Part shown: in pieces, positions 61,493-64,000 of the stretch
Layout: each line of letters begins with the position of its first letter
How positions within the stretch are numbered: position 1 is the stretch's first letter
Source: Sciurus carolinensis
Taxonomy: Eukaryota; Chordata; Mammalia; Rodentia; Sciuridae
Direction of reading: 5' to 3'
DNA length: 64,000 bases
NCBI RefSeq assembly: GCF_902686445.1
Contig: NC_062224.1
Location: forward strand, 48,049,156-48,113,155
Notes under the pieces: generated by a model
What the model saw: only the letters and a program-made list of their open reading frames with translations
Databases searched by the model: none
What the model was told of the DNA's origin: nothing
Program-made: the position numbers and the translations under genes

Positions 61493-63654
61493 GAAAACTG
61501 CAATTTCATTACCCTTAAATCATAACAATCTGAATATTCTTTTATCTATTAATGAGTTGAAATGGTACAAGGCACCATTCTAGGAATATAAAACAGATAA
61601 AAACATTAAATATAAACTCACTACCTATCTTGTGGGAGCTCACATTCCACAGAAGGCAAGCAAACAAAAACTAAATACAATCAGTTCTGCTATAACATGT
61701 TTTGAAAAGTGCAAACTCGTTCAAATACTACAATACTACCGATGTATCAGGGAACAGTAACATAAATTTCCACTTGGGAAATACCAGCTGCATTCGGCCA
61801 GAACCAAGATGCAGAGGAAGTCACAAAGAACACAGATATACAGACCTCTAACACCCAATAGCTACCTTTGTTCATCACATAAATTATAAGTCCCATCCAT
61901 CCACACAGTTTAAAACTTTCCATCTGATTTCCTGATAATCCTCCATCCATGATTTTACAGTAACTCATGAGCTACATACAACCTTGCCACTGGATGCCCA
62001 CTTTCACAAGAAACTTCAGATTTCTGTCAAGGTAAAGTGTCACTCATTATAGTATTGGTATATTCTTTAATTAGTTAAAAATAAAACCATGCTGTAATTT
62101 TAATCAGGTTCCTCTTTTCTAATGTGTCACTAACAATGTTTACTGAGTACTATGCTCCTAAAACTCATTTTCCATAAATCCTGTGGTACAATTTTGCATA
62201 GCAAGGTGACTTTCAAGAAAACATGCCACGTTACCATAAAATAACTGAAAGTAAACAACATAATGTAAAGTAAAAAGAAGAAACAAAGCAAGGGAAAGAC
62301 ACATGAGGATGGGGATGGCTGTCTTGGAATGGTCATAAAGGATAAGAAAGGGCAATATTCAAGCCGACAACTTACTTAACTGAAAGAATACACCTGAACA
62401 TACAAAAAGACTATCCCTAAAAAGAGAACAAAGTGTAGAATCCCTGAGGCAACAACAAACTTTTCCTACAAGGACAAACTCGAGTACAACAAGTAGCAGA
62501 AAATGCTGAAGAAATGCCTAGACACTAAACTACCCTGCAATACCCTGGTATTACAAGCCTTGAAAAGTAACGAGGAATCACTGGAGGGCTGTAAGCCTGA
62601 GAGTGAGATGAGCTCATTGGTATTTGATCACTGGCTACTGTGTAGGAAAACTGTTATGAAGCAAAAAGGAAGCAGGAACACCACCATTTGGGGGGCTCTT
62701 GCACAATCCCAGTAGGTGGTGGTAGCCAGGACTAAAATGGTTGTACTTTATGTACACCAAAGTTACACACTTTGAAAATTACAAAGGATCATATAAGTCC
62801 TAAAAAGCAGACTGTTCATGGGATATATTAAGCCCTAAATAATCTCCAGTACTTGGTATAGTGGTACCAGATGCCAACTCATTACTATCTTCACTCTTTC
62901 TAGCATCATAACAAAAACGACAAACTACTTCAAAATCATTCTGCAGAATAGCAAAAGTATAACAGATTTTTCAAAGATAAACAAACTAGAACATACTATT
63001 TTCTGTAAATTATGGACCAAAAATCCTAGGTGTGTTACACCAAAAACTTTACATCAAGCCCAAGTAGAAAATGATTCAAATTAAGACTGTCTTAAAGGGT
63101 CAAAGTGAACCATTCCAAAATAATTTTACTACTGTAAAACAGAAATACCATTAAACATAAAGAGTACATAGTCTCTCTAAAACTACCAAGAATGTTGAAA
63201 TGATGTGATGAGAAACTGTAAGACAAATGACTTGAAACGAGCATTCAGATATCACAAATCTACAGGTTTGGATGTTTAGATCATACATATATTTTTCTAA
63301 AATTAAAAAATACCAAACACTTGAAACATTAAGACTGCTAAACGTTCAACCTTATTCTGTTTCTCTTGAAATGGAGAAAGTTTCCTATAATTTTAAAAAC
63401 TAACGTATGTAAATCTGATTCAAATGTTTCTGCCTAACTATCTTACTAGAAAGCACAAATAAACAAAAAGGTCACATTTCTCCATTTCAATAGAAAAATA
63501 CTTATTAGTCAGTAGTATAACTGAAATCCAAGCACCAAATTCTGTGCAAAGTTTCCAAGTTTCTTTGTAAAAAAGTATCTAAAACTTATCTTGAGGAAAG
63601 ATGGCTTCTTCCTAGTGAATTTTTTGGCATGCATTCATGTTAAGACTTCTTCCA

Positions 63655-63759
63655 GGGCTCAGTAGGGTTGTGGCTCAGTGATAAGAGTGCTTGCCTGGCA
63701 TGTGTGAGGCACTGGGTTCGAGTCTCAGCACCACATAAAAATAGTAAAATAAAGGTCCA

Positions 63760-63794
<35 letters not shown>
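63655..63794 (+). repeat. ID-type SINE with 13-bp target-site duplication
   Basis: Body 'agggttgtggctcagtgata', 'ctgggttcgagtctcagcac', 3' extension 'taaaataaaggtcc', then a roughly 26-base A-tail. Flanked by perfect repeats aagacttcttcca at 63642-63654 and 63795-63807. Confidence 0.95.
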
Positions 63795-63798
<4 letters not shown>

Positions 63799-64000
63799 CT
63801 TCTTCCACAATAAAACACTACCATGTGACAACTTGGCTTAGAAATGCACATGTACAATTGTACCCATGTGTACGTGAAGGTTCTACTATTATATTATAAT
63901 TAGGCTAGATGTAATCAACTACTGAGAAAAGTTGGTTGAAGGTATAAAGAGAGTAAAAGCAAAAGTATCTTTAATTTGTGCTAAACACTATTCAAGTGAA

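Larger units (their letters stand above)
35411..64000 (-). other. WAC intron 3 (partial), no exon found
   Basis: All 28.6 kb from exon 4 to the window edge reads as intron. I looked for WAC exons 1-3 on the minus strand and saw none. The content is interspersed repeats, listed separately, and unremarkable AT-rich DNA. Repeat-poor stretches include about 35411-39690, 43560-44530, 55400-57070 and 58560-59670. The 131-codon open stretch at 58156-58548 is Lys/Arg/Glu-rich and not a recognised protein. This fits a very long intron 3, as I recall for human WAC. Confidence 0.8.

Noticed and set aside
35411..64000. Search for WAC exons 1-3
   Set aside because: No sequence matching the N-terminal WAC peptide with splice sites was seen; they probably lie beyond the window.

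Overview
This window is mammalian nuclear DNA: AT-rich, intron-dominated and full of interspersed repeats. It carries most of one protein-coding gene on the minus strand. Eleven exons with GT-AG boundaries and matching phases join into one reading frame that I recognise as WAC (WW domain-containing adaptor with coiled coil). It runs from a split glycine codon at 35410 down to a TGA at 2624-2626. The exons supply 554 complete codons plus the stop. If the upstream exons encode the 92 residues I remember for the human protein, the full protein is 646 residues, against about 647 in human. The first three coding exons, start codon and promoter are not seen and probably lie beyond 64000.

The repeats point to a squirrel-family rodent. 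There are many tRNA-derived ID-type SINEs, and many dimers with a 7SL/B1-like left half joined to an ID-like right half. Some ID copies have a 3' part reading like 'aaataaaggtattgtgtc' before the A-tail. From general knowledge these dimers are typical of sciurids (marmot, ground squirrel, tree squirrel). I see no mouse- or rat-type B2, and no primate-type Alu.

Layout from low to high coordinates: 1-1690, DNA past the first poly(A) signal, possibly a longer 3' UTR; 1690-2623, WAC 3' UTR; 2624-12672, exons 14 to 8 with short introns; 12673-22434, intron 7 with an old minus-strand L1 and a curious partly duplicated protein-like segment; 22435-28071, exons 7, 6 and 5, with exon 5 holding the whole WW domain; 28072-35303, intron 4 with SINEs, an L1 3' end, an L2 and an AT-rich low-complexity block; 35304-35410, exon 4; 35411-64000, intron 3, with no exon recognised. 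Intron 3 holds about fifteen SINEs in antisense orientation to WAC, two L1 regions, L2, MIR, hAT-Charlie and Tigger-like fragments.

WAC is a nuclear adaptor. Its WW domain binds the RNA polymerase II machinery and its C-terminal coiled coil recruits RNF20/RNF40, which monoubiquitinate histone H2B. It also acts in mTORC1, autophagy/Golgi and PLK1 control. I found no second gene, operon, CRISPR array or new biological system. The points worth checking are a duplicated protein-like segment of unknown origin, SINEs with perfect target-site duplications, nested insertions, and close inverted SINE pairs that could form double-stranded RNA.
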